DNA of 63,112 nt from a virus. The notes below the pieces were generated by a model. The model saw only the letters and a list, made by a program, of their open reading frames with translations. It had not been told where the DNA came from and did no database searches. Each line of letters begins with the position of its first letter. The first letter of the stretch is position 1. Of this stretch, positions 1 to 7,739 are shown one piece after another. Position numbers and translations under genes: made by a program. The DNA is taken from positions 1 through 63,112 of IMG/VR virus record IMGVR_UViG_3300043446_002177. The stretch is one strand, 5' to 3'.

Positions 1-296
1 CTACCTGCCATTATTTCGTTAAAATACATTTTGGCCAGCCTACGTGCTGTGCCTTTTGAGTTAGGATCGTTTTCACGATCAATCAGCAAACGATCAAGCA
101 CTAGTTCAAATGCTTCCGTTGCTTCGTTAATTAGATGTTCTTTGTCGCTTTCGTGTAGATAATCGCTGATATTATCCCCAGCCCAGAAACGTTTCCCATC
201 TCGTTTCATTTTAAAACGAAGCACATCGCTAAGGTATGCTTCTTTGTAGCCTTTTTCGCCATACATGGCATCTAGTGCTGTTTCGTTATTGGTCAA
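1..296 (-). CDS. folE: GTP cyclohydrolase I, 5' part (cut by window edge)
   Basis: Only the first 98 codons are present; the gene runs off the left edge. FolE converts GTP to dihydroneopterin triphosphate, the first step toward both folate and 7-deazaguanine (preQ0). The visible part reads as a phage FolE N-terminus: a DGKRFWAGDNIS segment, then LLIDRENDPNS and ARRLAKMYFNEIMAG, the family's RVAKMY..E..G pattern. The start is TTG at 294-296, with GGAG seven bases upstream; an in-frame ATG at 264-266 is an alternative with a poorer ribosome site. With queD, queC and the DpdA-like gene in the same window, DNA base modification is its likeliest role. The catalytic Cys/His region is outside the window. 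Confidence 0.85.
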   Translation of the reverse strand, partial: MTNNETALDAMYGEKGYKEAYLSDVLRFKMKRDGKRFWAGDNISDYLHESDKEHLINEATEAFELVLDRLLIDRENDPNSKGTARRLAKMYFNEIMAG

Positions 297-339
297 TTTA
301 TTCTCCGAGTTTTTGTCGTGGATGACATATTTTATAATC

Positions 340-1140
340 TTATTTAGGTTTTTGCAACCTCAATAGCGTATTTTTCTTAATTGCTGTCTTCAATACGTTC
401 AATTGTACACCTAATTTGCTCGATATTTTAGATAAAGCACTGGTATCTTTAGGAAAACACATTCCTCCAAATCCGTAGTAATTGTCAGGCCCTGGAACTT
501 GCAAATGACTAGATCCAATTCTCTTATCTAACATTAACGATTGAATCATATCTTGCCATTTGTAACCGTGTGCTTTTGCTAGTTCTTCCATTTCATTCAT
601 AAAAACTACTTTAGTAGCTAAGAATGAGTTAATAATATATTTGGTTAGAGCAGCTTCTCCAATTGTAGTGTATCTAACATGTTTAATAGGTTGCACACCT
701 TTTAGTATACGTTCAGCTTCTCTTTGATATGCTAATACAATTCCTCCAATAATTACATTTTCTTGATTGATAAAATCTTTTAATGCATTAGCGGCAGTCA
801 AAAACTCCGGCACGTGAACTAAATTAGGATACACAGTTTGCATTTTTTCATAAAATGCGGGCGGTGCAGTTGTTTTACTGATAATAACATTTTTAAAATC
901 TTTTAAAAGATATAATACTGCATTTAATATACTAGTATCGCATTCACCGTTTTCTTTACTTGGACTTGGTACGCAGACAAATACAGCTTCACAGTCTGCA
1001 AGATCTGCATAAGTTCCTGTACTTTTTTCTGGATCAACATCTATACAAACAACATTGAAGTCGTGATCTGCATAGGCGGTTTTTATAGCATTACCTACAA
1101 ATCCTAATCCTATAATACCAATTTTAGGCATTTCAAACAT
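340..1140 (-). CDS. UDP-glucose/GDP-mannose dehydrogenase family protein, short form
   Basis: This is an NAD-dependent nucleotide-sugar dehydrogenase-like protein of 266 residues. The N-terminal Rossmann fold shows IGIIGLGFVGNA. The central domain ends with FGGMCFPKDTSAL, which holds the catalytic Cys of the family. Usual enzymes exceed 400 residues and have a C-terminal UDP-binding domain; that domain is absent here, so substrate and activity are uncertain. The start is the ATG at 1138-1140, which overlaps the upstream stop as TAATG; a second ATG lies 9 bases further in. It could supply an oxidised sugar for the glycosyltransferases encoded in this window, but that is inference. Confidence 0.85.
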   Translation of the reverse strand: MFEMPKIGIIGLGFVGNAIKTAYADHDFNVVCIDVDPEKSTGTYADLADCEAVFVCVPSPSKENGECDTSILNAVLYLLKDFKNVIISKTTAPPAFYEKMQTVYPNLVHVPEFLTAANALKDFINQENVIIGGIVLAYQREAERILKGVQPIKHVRYTTIGEAALTKYIINSFLATKVVFMNEMEELAKAHGYKWQDMIQSLMLDKRIGSSHLQVPGPDNYYGFGGMCFPKDTSALSKISSKLGVQLNVLKTAIKKNTLLRLQKPK

Positions 1141-1337
1141 TAGGTACTGATTCCCTTGTTGTACGGTTGTTGCATTCGTTGTTTGCGGCATTCTTCTTTT
1201 ACTTCTTTAGGTATATCTGGGTGCCATTCAGCCATGCCGCAGTCGTAAAACTTAATACGTTCTTCAGGCATAGGGATAATGGCTAGTAATCCTATCCAAA
1301 ACGCTGTGGCAAGTAACGCACCAATAAAATATTTCAC
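1140..1337 (-). CDS. Small single-span membrane protein
   Basis: 65 residues. A hydrophobic segment spans about residues 3-22 (FIGALLATAFWIGLLAIIP), followed by a charged tail containing FYDCGMAEWHPDIPKEVKEEC. That tail is of a kind seen in T4-like marine phages, but no function is known to me. It overlaps its neighbours on both sides by a few bases, so it is translated as part of the leftward run. Confidence 0.7.
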   Translation of the reverse strand: MKYFIGALLATAFWIGLLAIIPMPEERIKFYDCGMAEWHPDIPKEVKEECRKQRMQQPYNKGIST

Positions 1338-1600
1338 AGTCTCTCGCTTAATAATATTCTACACAAATCTGCGTCTTTTTTATTCTTAAAAGTGAAAGTC
1401 ATATAATCTGGACAAGGTTTATAATAAAACCTATTTCCAGGTAATCCAAATACTTCTAATACTGAAGCACAACTTTCATTCCACCATTGGGATCCTTGGT
1501 TGCGCCAGTTGAGAGTTACAATGTGTTCTTTAGGTAACGGAGATCTAAACCACTCTGGTTTTCTAGTAAGATCAAACGGTTTATGTTTTTTATCTGTCAT
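1334..1600 (-). CDS. Conserved phage protein, unknown
   Basis: 88 residues from the ATG at 1598-1600, which overlaps the end of the upstream gene. A longer reading from TTG at 1630 is possible but would overlap more. The sequence is basic and aromatic (KPEWFRSPLPKEHIVTLNW, PCPDYMTFTFKN) with no signal peptide or membrane span. I do not recognise a family. The tight overlap with both neighbours supports real translation. Confidence 0.6.
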   Translation of the reverse strand: MTDKKHKPFDLTRKPEWFRSPLPKEHIVTLNWRNQGSQWWNESCASVLEVFGLPGNRFYYKPCPDYMTFTFKNKKDADLCRILLSERL

Positions 1601-1787
1601 CGTCAAAATCGACCCGTTCGTTATCTTCAATCCACTGTAGTTTAGTTAAACGTGCAATTTCATCTTTTAGCATAAGTTTACGCTTTTTCATTTCTGAAAT
1701 TTGTTCGTCAGTATAATTACCTTCGGTAATTTGCTTGTCTAATACACGATGACTTTCTTCAAGAGTTTGAATTCTGCTTCTGTACAC
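1590..1787 (-). CDS. YdcH/DUF465-like small coiled-coil protein
   Basis: 65 residues, mostly helical and charged, with the pattern L..SH..LD..I........E...KK.KL.LKDEI that marks DUF465/YdcH proteins of proteobacteria. Their function is unknown. The start is GTG at 1785-1787, preceded by AAAGGAAA. It overlaps the HIT-family gene upstream by 29 bases. A phage copy of a common proteobacterial family is a weak pointer to the host. Confidence 0.65.
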   Translation of the reverse strand: MYRSRIQTLEESHRVLDKQITEGNYTDEQISEMKKRKLMLKDEIARLTKLQWIEDNERVDFDDDR

Positions 1788-2157
1788 GATAATTTCCTTT
1801 CTCTGGTATTACATGACGCACACCGCCACGTGGATCCTCCATGTCACCTTTTCTTCTTGGAATCATATGAACATGGGAATACATCACTGTTTGTCCTGCA
1901 GCTTCTCCGACATTTTGTCCGATATTAAAAGCGTCCCAACTTTCGTCACGTACTCCAAGTTGTCCGTATTGGTACGCTGCTTTGATGCATTCAAATAGGT
2001 TTGCAAATGTGTCTTCGGTAGGCACAAATAACAAATGCCCTTGGGTAACTGGATATGCATCTTTGAAGACCCAATAATATTCTGATTTGAATTTAATGTT
2101 TTCTTCTTCCCATGGGACAAGTTTTTCATTCATAGCCCTTTCTAGTTCGGTTTTCAT
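1759..2157 (-). CDS. HIT-family nucleotide-binding protein, variant triad
   Basis: HIT proteins hydrolyse or transfer nucleotides using an H-x-H-x-H motif. This 132-residue protein has the family layout: VTQGHLLFVP in the first half, FNIGQNVGEAAGQTV before the active site, then SHVHMIPRR. The first His of the triad is replaced (QTVMYSHVH where relatives have QTVPHxHxH); the nucleophilic middle His is kept. ATG at 2155-2157 follows GAAGG. Activity may be altered or restricted to nucleotide binding. Confidence 0.85.
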   Translation of the reverse strand: MKTELERAMNEKLVPWEEENIKFKSEYYWVFKDAYPVTQGHLLFVPTEDTFANLFECIKAAYQYGQLGVRDESWDAFNIGQNVGEAAGQTVMYSHVHMIPRRKGDMEDPRGGVRHVIPEKGNYRVQKQNSNS

Positions 2158-2166
2158 AAATTACCT

Positions 2167-3246
2167 TCATTTTAAAAAAATATCATTAATTTGCCTATTA
2201 ACACGAATAAATGTTGTGCATTTACTTAATTGCTTTAGACTAGGCGCACCAACATAGGTGCAAGTACTGCGAATACCACCTAGTAAATCTAATACAGTAT
2301 CGTTAACAGACCCTTTAAACGGAATTTCTACTGTACGACCTTCGCTACTACGATAGTTGGCAACACCGCCATGATGTTTTTCCATAGCAGTATCACTGCT
2401 CATTCCGTAGAATTTAACATAATCTTTAGTGTCAACATATTGAGTACCGGTTTCATTACTTAATTCGTTTGAAACAAAACTTTTATGTATAACAGTTCCA
2501 CCACCTTCTATGTGTCCTGCAAGCATACCGCCCAGCATAACAAAATCGGCACCAGCACCAAAGGCTTTAGCAACGTCGCCAGGACAAGTGCAACCACCAT
2601 CAGCGATAATATGTCCGCCAAGGCCATGAGCAGCATCACTACATTCAATAATTGCGGAGAGTTGGGGATATCCACAACCAGTCTGAATCCTTGTAGTACA
2701 TACACTACCAGGACCAATGCCCACTTTAACGATATCAGCTCCACGTAGTATTAACTCCTGTGTCATGTCTGCGGTAACAACATTACCTGCAATAATTGTA
2801 CAATGCGGAAATGTTTCTCTAACTTTTTGAACAAAATCTCCAAATCGTTCTTGATACCCATTAGCTACATCTATGCAGATAAAATGTATCTCTGGGTAAG
2901 CATTGACAATTTGTCGCAACTGGAGAAAATCTTTATCACTGGTACCAGTGCTAACTGCAAAATATTGCCCGCCAAATTTACTTGTTAGATCAAAAAGATC
3001 ATCTTCGGCGTAGCTCTTAACTAGACAGGTAAACATCTGATGTTTATACAATGCTCGAGCCATGTCTATTGTACCTACACCGTCCATGTTTGCAGCCATA
3101 ATTGGAATACCAGTCCATGACTTCTTACTGTGTTTAAATTTATAGGTACGATTTAAATCCACTTCTTTACGGCTAGCTAATGTACTACGCTTAGGACGAA
3201 TTAATACATCCTTAAAGTCAAGTTTGATTTCGTCTTCAATTCTCAT
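2167..3246 (-). CDS. guaC: GMP reductase
   Basis: GuaC reduces GMP to IMP with NADPH, moving purines from guanine toward adenine nucleotides. The 359-residue product matches the E. coli enzyme along its whole length: [20 protein letters not shown] at the N-terminus, [10 protein letters not shown], the catalytic-Cys loop [16 protein letters not shown] and [10 protein letters not shown]. About a dozen extra residues lie before the FYGMSS segment. The start is the ATG at 3244-3246; the upstream PRTase stop overlaps it. Close similarity to an enteric enzyme suggests acquisition from a proteobacterium. With the adjacent PRTase it forms a purine-salvage pair. Confidence 0.93.
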   Translation of the reverse strand: MRIEDEIKLDFKDVLIRPKRSTLASRKEVDLNRTYKFKHSKKSWTGIPIMAANMDGVGTIDMARALYKHQMFTCLVKSYAEDDLFDLTSKFGGQYFAVSTGTSDKDFLQLRQIVNAYPEIHFICIDVANGYQERFGDFVQKVRETFPHCTIIAGNVVTADMTQELILRGADIVKVGIGPGSVCTTRIQTGCGYPQLSAIIECSDAAHGLGGHIIADGGCTCPGDVAKAFGAGADFVMLGGMLAGHIEGGGTVIHKSFVSNELSNETGTQYVDTKDYVKFYGMSSDTAMEKHHGGVANYRSSEGRTVEIPFKGSVNDTVLDLLGGIRSTCTYVGAPSLKQLSKCTTFIRVNRQINDIFLK

Positions 3247-3830
3247 TGTTCCCACCATGCTTCGTAAGGGAATTCGATCCACACATCATTTTCTGCTTTG
3301 TTAACTTCCATAGCAGAAAAGTCCATTTTTACATTACATTTACTAGCTTGGTTATCCACTAACACTGCAAACTTTACATTATTGTTCCAGACATGCTTCC
3401 AATCAGGATCGTTGGGCAAACAGCTACTAGGCCAGTCATTTATAATCCAGTTAAATGTTGCACCTGTATCATTAATGTCATCAACAATAAGAATGTTCTT
3501 AAAATTACTGCCTTCTTCTAACAATGAGCTGGCAGCATCTAAAACTGACCCAACATCGTTTTCGTCTGCTACAAATCTTTCTTGTTTGGGATAACCTAGT
3601 GCATCTTCAGCTATACCACAATCGCTAACACATTCGCCGCCGTCACGTAAACTTACTTGTAACGGTTTCATAGGAATATTAAAGTAGTGACTAATCATGA
3701 CAGCAGGAACAAGGCCGCCACGACTAATACCTACAATATAATCAGGTCTCCAACCGCTATTAGCAATATCTCTACAGAGCTTGCTAATTAATTTTTTTAA
3801 GTCTTGATCTTTAAGTATTAGTTTGTTCAT
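3243..3830 (-). CDS. Phosphoribosyltransferase (hypoxanthine/xanthine type)
   Basis: The protein has 195 residues. It shows the type I PRTase core: [14 protein letters not shown] near residue 31 and the PRPP-binding loop [14 protein letters not shown] near 113-126. The mid-region matches the bacterial xanthine or hypoxanthine-guanine PRTase type, but base specificity cannot be read from sequence alone. It would turn a salvaged purine base plus PRPP into a nucleotide. It overlaps guaC by 4 bases, so the two are probably translationally coupled. Confidence 0.85.
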   Translation of the reverse strand: MNKLILKDQDLKKLISKLCRDIANSGWRPDYIVGISRGGLVPAVMISHYFNIPMKPLQVSLRDGGECVSDCGIAEDALGYPKQERFVADENDVGSVLDAASSLLEEGSNFKNILIVDDINDTGATFNWIINDWPSSCLPNDPDWKHVWNNNVKFAVLVDNQASKCNVKMDFSAMEVNKAENDVWIEFPYEAWWEQ

Positions 3831-4191
3831 TATTGCCCTTTAATTCTTCCCACATTCTATACTTTGATAACTCTTTAATATATGCATCGTACATTTTTTT
3901 GAGTTTAGGATATTTCTTTTCCATTATAACATCACGCTCTGGAATCATCAAGACTTTTTCTATTGTAGTTAACCGTTCTTCTAAATCTCGACCATTGTGG
4001 ATAATTTTACCTTTGACTTCTAAACTGGCAGGATCGTTAGTTACAACTACTGACGGACTAAGTTGATATCCACTAGTATTGGTCCATGTTGTTCCGTTAA
4101 TACCTGTAGTGGTTAAAAATGCTCCGCTAGGAATGCCAGTAGGAGAACTAATTTGATATGTTGGTAGATTTACGCCAGTTGAAGTAGTCAT
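3811..4191 (-). CDS. Conserved phage protein with C-terminal helical module
   Basis: 126 residues. The first half is Thr/Ser/Gly-rich and beta-like; the second half is a charged helical module, HNGRDLEERLTTIEKVL then IPERDVIMEKKYPKLKK. This architecture resembles the protein at 4611-5072 (beta-rich half followed by a helical YPGLK tail). I recognise the helical part only as a recurring module of T4-like aquatic phages. It overlaps its neighbours on both sides. A structural or assembly role is possible but unproven. Confidence 0.6.
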   Translation of the reverse strand: MTTSTGVNLPTYQISSPTGIPSGAFLTTTGINGTTWTNTSGYQLSPSVVVTNDPASLEVKGKIIHNGRDLEERLTTIEKVLMIPERDVIMEKKYPKLKKMYDAYIKELSKYRMWEELKGNNEQTNT

Positions 4192-4636
4192 TATGTTGAA
4201 CCCATTTATCTTTAACTAAGAATCCCCATTCTCGTTTGTGTGGACCTGGCATAAACAGTGTCCAACATTCAACACCGGGATCTAATTCAATTCTGTGATA
4301 ACTATTAGCACCACAGGTACGGAAACTACCAGCGCCACGCCATTTGGCAATTTCACCTATCTTTTTACCTTCCTCGTTAAATTGAGGAATCCATTCCCAA
4401 TAACCACCTTTAAGTATTAGTGTGGCATAAGGCCAGGGATGATCGTGAACGTCATCTGGATCACTCTTTAAAAATTTGTGTAAGAAAACGTTAAACGGAA
4501 ACCACTTACGATCTGTAAGAAAGATGTAGTACCGTTCTAAATAGGGTTCGCTGTCAAGCCTATCTAAAATAATACGTTTACGCCCGGTGCGTTCTAAAAG
4601 ACTAAAGAATTTATTTTTTAGGAACTGGATTATCAT
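4148..4636 (-). CDS. Cupin-fold protein
   Basis: 162 residues with a cupin metal-binding core: DVHDHPWPYATLILKGGYWEW supplies the His pair (motif given here in two halves, DVHDHPW and LILKGGYWEW), and NSYHRIELDPG supplies the second motif. Single-domain cupins bind metal and act on sugars, small acids or peptides; the substrate cannot be told. ATG at 4634-4636 follows AAAGGA. It sits beside a glycosyltransferase gene, which would fit a sugar-related role. Confidence 0.7.
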   Translation of the reverse strand: MIIQFLKNKFFSLLERTGRKRIILDRLDSEPYLERYYIFLTDRKWFPFNVFLHKFLKSDPDDVHDHPWPYATLILKGGYWEWIPQFNEEGKKIGEIAKWRGAGSFRTCGANSYHRIELDPGVECWTLFMPGPHKREWGFLVKDKWVQHNDYFNWRKSTNISN

Positions 4637-5072
4637 AGTCGTCCTTTACCATTTCATAAAACACTTTGAAGTTGTCAAAGGCAATTTTTAAACCTGGATA
4701 TTTTTTACACATATCCTCTACGCGACCTAGTGGCGGCAAACAGTCAACCCATTCTTTAGGAATATTAAACGCTGAGTAATTGTCTATGCCTGTAAGTGTT
4801 ATAGTGTCACTTGTTGATAACGTGCTAATAGTATAAGTGCCTCCGGCTCCGGCATAGGTGGTTCCGGCACTACCAGTAGGACCAAGTGTAATTGTTGGAA
4901 TTGATGTAGCATAGTTATAACTTGATCCTCCAGCTGTAATAGTTATGTCGTCGTTCATGCTGGCACCTGCACCTGCAAGATCAATAGTACATTCTTTTAT
5001 AATATCATCTAAGCTACGACCATTAATTAGTAATGGTTCTAATGAGTCCTTGGGCTGAGAAGAATCGCTCAT
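4611..5072 (-). CDS. Conserved phage protein, relative of the 3811-4191 product
   Basis: 153 residues. The N-terminal third has INGRSLDDIIKECTIDL, the middle is a Thr/Gly/Ser-rich beta region, and the C-terminus is PPLGRVEDMCKKYPGLKIA followed by FKVFYEMVKDDYDNP. The layout parallels 3811-4191 in another order. ATG at 5070-5072 has a strong GGAGG ribosome site. No enzyme motif is visible; function unknown. Confidence 0.6.
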   Translation of the reverse strand: MSDSSQPKDSLEPLLINGRSLDDIIKECTIDLAGAGASMNDDITITAGGSSYNYATSIPTITLGPTGSAGTTYAGAGGTYTISTLSTSDTITLTGIDNYSAFNIPKEWVDCLPPLGRVEDMCKKYPGLKIAFDNFKVFYEMVKDDYDNPVPKK

Positions 5073-6117
5073 GTAAATCCTCCGTTTGTTTTACTAGCAT
5101 AGGAAGTCGTGTGCGATAATTCTCCATATGCTCTATGATTGTTTTAACAAGATGTGGTCTATGTGTGTCATATGCTTCGTAACTTTCTGTCCATTCTGAA
5201 GGATATTTGAAAGTGTCATAATACATTTCTGTATACGATAGACGATTAGGTACCATAGGAATAGCATCAACAATGGCACCTTCGTAACAGCTAATACCTA
5301 GTGTTTCTTGTAAGTTAGCACTAAACACTAGTTTAGCTTCTCCTAACAAGTTATGATATTCATTTTTAGTTAACTGTTGATCCTGACAAACAACAAATTC
5401 ATATTGTGGAAGATGATGTTTAAGATCTCTAAAAATTTCTACTTGTTTTTCTGGAGCGATACGATGTGGAAACAAGATTAAATCTCGTTTAGGCATGCCC
5501 TTGTATGGAATAAGAATATCTTTGAGATATTCCATAGGCCAACCTGTACGAACTATTTTGGGAAATTTGCCCTCAAGAATTTCTTTTAGGTCTTCCTCAA
5601 TCCACGGATTTAACATTTCGTTATTAAGAAGATTTCTAAAAAACATCTCAATATGAAAGTTGGTAGCAAAGTAGTTATAATCAATTGCATGAAAGAATGA
5701 TTTTTCTGCGTGACGTACCCACGGAGCATCTCCAATCAATCGACCTAGAAAGTCTTGAGGGTCATAACTACCAGCATGCCATAGAGCGTGAATCTTGACA
5801 GGAATGCCGAGAAGCTCGCTCATGTATTTTAAGTTTATGATACCAGGATGCCAAGCATCAGTAAACAAAAAATGATCGCCAGGCTTAACTGCTCCGGATG
5901 TAAATAAACGGCCCATTCTTTCAACTTGAGCAGACTTATAGATATTAGTCCCGCCAAAATTGAGAAAGGCACCAGGAGTAGTGGCACTAGGAATATCTTC
6001 AGGACCAGAGATAACTTGAACCTCAAGTCCTGCCCTTTTAAAAATTTTGGGTACATGTTCTTTCCACTGTGCTGTATAACGAGTTTCTACAGCCTCTAAA
6101 TCAACAATATAGATCAT
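5023..6117 (-). CDS. GT-B fold glycosyltransferase
   Basis: 364 residues. The C-terminal half has the GT-B donor domain: LILFPHRIAPEKQ, then YEFVVCQD, then KLVFSANLQETLGISCYEGA, whose E-x7-E-like pattern binds the nucleotide-sugar. No signal peptide or membrane segment is seen, so it acts in the cytosol. It lies in the same leftward run as the DpdA-like gene, so a modified DNA base is a possible acceptor; a protein or glycan acceptor is equally open. It overlaps both neighbours. Confidence 0.8.
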   Translation of the reverse strand: MIYIVDLEAVETRYTAQWKEHVPKIFKRAGLEVQVISGPEDIPSATTPGAFLNFGGTNIYKSAQVERMGRLFTSGAVKPGDHFLFTDAWHPGIINLKYMSELLGIPVKIHALWHAGSYDPQDFLGRLIGDAPWVRHAEKSFFHAIDYNYFATNFHIEMFFRNLLNNEMLNPWIEEDLKEILEGKFPKIVRTGWPMEYLKDILIPYKGMPKRDLILFPHRIAPEKQVEIFRDLKHHLPQYEFVVCQDQQLTKNEYHNLLGEAKLVFSANLQETLGISCYEGAIVDAIPMVPNRLSYTEMYYDTFKYPSEWTESYEAYDTHRPHLVKTIIEHMENYRTRLPMLVKQTEDLHERFFSAQGLIRTITN

Positions 6118-6353
6118 CGTTGGTAGTTGCGATTATAGTTTCCACTGCGGTTATATTCACCGCGAGGCTTGCGTGGACGAGTACTTTGGTAATATCTGTT
6201 CCAAATGTCACTTTGTCTATTATACAAGTTGGCTTCATTAAACTCGCATAACTCAAAGCGACAAAAATCGCGGAAAGCATCAAGATCATCAAAGATCTTA
6301 ACAATGTCAGGACGAGATTCAAAATAAGCAAAGCCTTTGTAATTAGTAGCCAT
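6114..6353 (-). CDS. Small basic phage protein
   Basis: 79 residues from the ATG at 6351-6353, which has AAAAGGAAAA upstream; a longer reading into the next gene is unlikely. The first 50 residues are mixed and aromatic (NYKGFAYFESRPDIVKIFDD). The tail is rich in Arg, Asn and Tyr (RPRKPRGEYNRSGNYNRNY) and looks suited to nucleic-acid binding. Similar short proteins are common in T4-like cyanophages; function unknown. Confidence 0.6.
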   Translation of the reverse strand: MATNYKGFAYFESRPDIVKIFDDLDAFRDFCRFELCEFNEANLYNRQSDIWNRYYQSTRPRKPRGEYNRSGNYNRNYQR

Positions 6354-6369
6354 GATAGCTTTTTTCCTT

Positions 6370-6759
6370 TTAATACTTAATAAACGAACCATTTTCTCCG
6401 TCTTCGGAGACCTCAATCCAAACCTCACGGCCAGGATACTTTGTTGAAATAGTTTCAAACAAATCGTCTGAAATCATTTCGCAACTCTTATAGTTTAGCG
6501 TCAATGTGCTTTCGTTGTAAAGTTTTTCGAGCCAACGCTTAAACTGAATAAACTCAATATCACGATCATCGTGGAACACTTCAATATAAACTTTAAAATG
6601 GAAAATGTGACGATGAGGCGTACCTAAAAAACTAACATCGTATTCGTCGCCTGTGGCAAGTTTAGGATCTGTAGCCGCTGCCGGATACATATGAATACCT
6701 TCTTTGCGAAAGGTAACCCAGATCATTTTTTTAGGTCTTACATCTTGTCTAACAATCAT
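6370..6759 (-). CDS. T-fold protein, QueD/6-pyruvoyl-tetrahydropterin-synthase-like
   Basis: 129 residues. The pattern GTPHRHIFHFKVYIEVFHDDRD, then an FxxxKxWLE-type helix, then SCEMISDDLFETI and IEVSEDGENG follows the strand-helix order of the QueD superfamily: a metal-binding HxH strand, a helix pair, and a late substrate-binding Glu. It is much shorter than the clear QueD at 59510-60016 and is a separate paralogue. It sits five genes from the DpdA-like gene, so it may act on the deazaguanine precursor. The assignment rests on motif layout only. Confidence 0.5.
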   Translation of the reverse strand: MIVRQDVRPKKMIWVTFRKEGIHMYPAAATDPKLATGDEYDVSFLGTPHRHIFHFKVYIEVFHDDRDIEFIQFKRWLEKLYNESTLTLNYKSCEMISDDLFETISTKYPGREVWIEVSEDGENGSFIKY

Positions 6760-6959
6760 TTCACTAATCCTTGTGCTAGTGTTGCAATTTCTGCATCTGT
6801 CATAAAAAATTGATAAACTGAGCTAAACTCAACTTCACCATCTTTATCTTTACATTCTTGTACAAATTCAACAGCATTTAAGTCAGAAGGACTAAGGCAC
6901 TTCCAACTTTTTACTTTGAGTCTAAATGCTTGAGAATCCTTAACTACGAATTCTTTCAT
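6756..6959 (-). CDS. Small conserved protein, unknown
   Basis: 67 residues, acidic and soluble, with a beta-like first part (MKEFVVKDSQAFRLKVKSW) and a short C-terminal helix (MTDAEIATLAQGL). No recognised motif. The start overlaps the upstream stop (ATGA-type junction), so it belongs to the dpdA-linked run. Confidence 0.55.
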   Translation of the reverse strand: MKEFVVKDSQAFRLKVKSWKCLSPSDLNAVEFVQECKDKDGEVEFSSVYQFFMTDAEIATLAQGLVK

Positions 6960-7498
6960 TTGATAACCTCGTCGTTTTTATATTGTGACCAGTCTGTGAA
7001 CTTACTACGATCCATTAGTGTATGTAGACTGTGGGACCATACACCGGGATTAGTTGCCTTAAAATCTTTGTCATCAATTTTAAGCATTGTATTATAATTC
7101 CACAAACGAATGTAAGGAATTGGCACACGAATTTGCGGAATAAAATTATCACGCTCACAAAGACCACTTTCGTTAAATTCTTCAACTTGATTCATAGGAA
7201 TATCAAGTGAGCAAAGATATCCTTTTTCTAAGTAGTAATAAATCATTTCTTCCCATGCATGATGTTCTTCAGGGATAGAAGGATTGTAACTATGATTAGC
7301 ACCAAAGAAAATATGACGAATATGCTTAATTGTGTCTGTGTAAGAGTTTTGATCGTTTAAGATACTGTCAATAGCATCAGTAGGTTGTACGCCTGTAACA
7401 AACAGAGTCTTCATTCCGTAGGCAGGCGTATGCTCTACTTCATTTCCAATAAAGAATATAATGTTGTCTGCCTGACCGGTTGTATAATCACGATTCAT
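6956..7498 (-). CDS. Conserved protein linked to dpdA, unknown
   Basis: 180 residues. The N-terminus, NIIFFIGNEVEHTPAYG then TLFVTGVQ, looks like alternating strands of a nucleotide- or ligand-binding fold. The middle has IFFGANHSYNP and two Cys, and the end is aromatic. I do not recognise a family. Its position between the T-fold gene and the DpdA-like gene, with overlaps, makes a role in base modification plausible by association only. Confidence 0.6.
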   Translation of the reverse strand: MNRDYTTGQADNIIFFIGNEVEHTPAYGMKTLFVTGVQPTDAIDSILNDQNSYTDTIKHIRHIFFGANHSYNPSIPEEHHAWEEMIYYYLEKGYLCSLDIPMNQVEEFNESGLCERDNFIPQIRVPIPYIRLWNYNTMLKIDDKDFKATNPGVWSHSLHTLMDRSKFTDWSQYKNDEVIK

Positions 7499-7739
7499 TT
7501 TTGTTTTGCTCGTATTGTTTGAATAAACGGGTCACAGGTTCCATACGTTCCTGAAACACATGTGGACTAGCTTCAGCTGCCTGCTGCATATCCCAATTAC
7601 TAGGATAATGTCTAAGGCATCCGCTTGCACGTTGTCTAATAATTTTGGGAACTCTAGGAGTGACAGTACGGTCACAAAGATCCTTTAACAATTGTTCCGC
7701 CATTTTAACGGCACGATACCGTTCGTCGGGTAGTGTCAT
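7488..7739 (-). CDS. BPSL0761-family protein
   Basis: 83 residues that read closely like the BPSL0761 family of betaproteobacteria: TLPDERYRAVKMAEQLLKDL at the N-terminus, RVPKIIRQRASGCLRHYPS in the middle, and MQQAAEASPHVF near the end. The family is small, helical and of unknown function. Its presence in a T4-like phage is unusual and points to gene exchange with a proteobacterium. It is directly upstream of, and overlaps, the 180-residue gene. Confidence 0.75.
   Translation of the reverse strand: MTLPDERYRAVKMAEQLLKDLCDRTVTPRVPKIIRQRASGCLRHYPSNWDMQQAAEASPHVFQERMEPVTRLFKQYEQNKNES

Noticed and set aside
340-1191. Longer N-terminus for the nucleotide-sugar dehydrogenase
   Set aside because: The extra residues would lie within the upstream gene and precede the Rossmann motif; the TAATG overlap favours the start at 1140.
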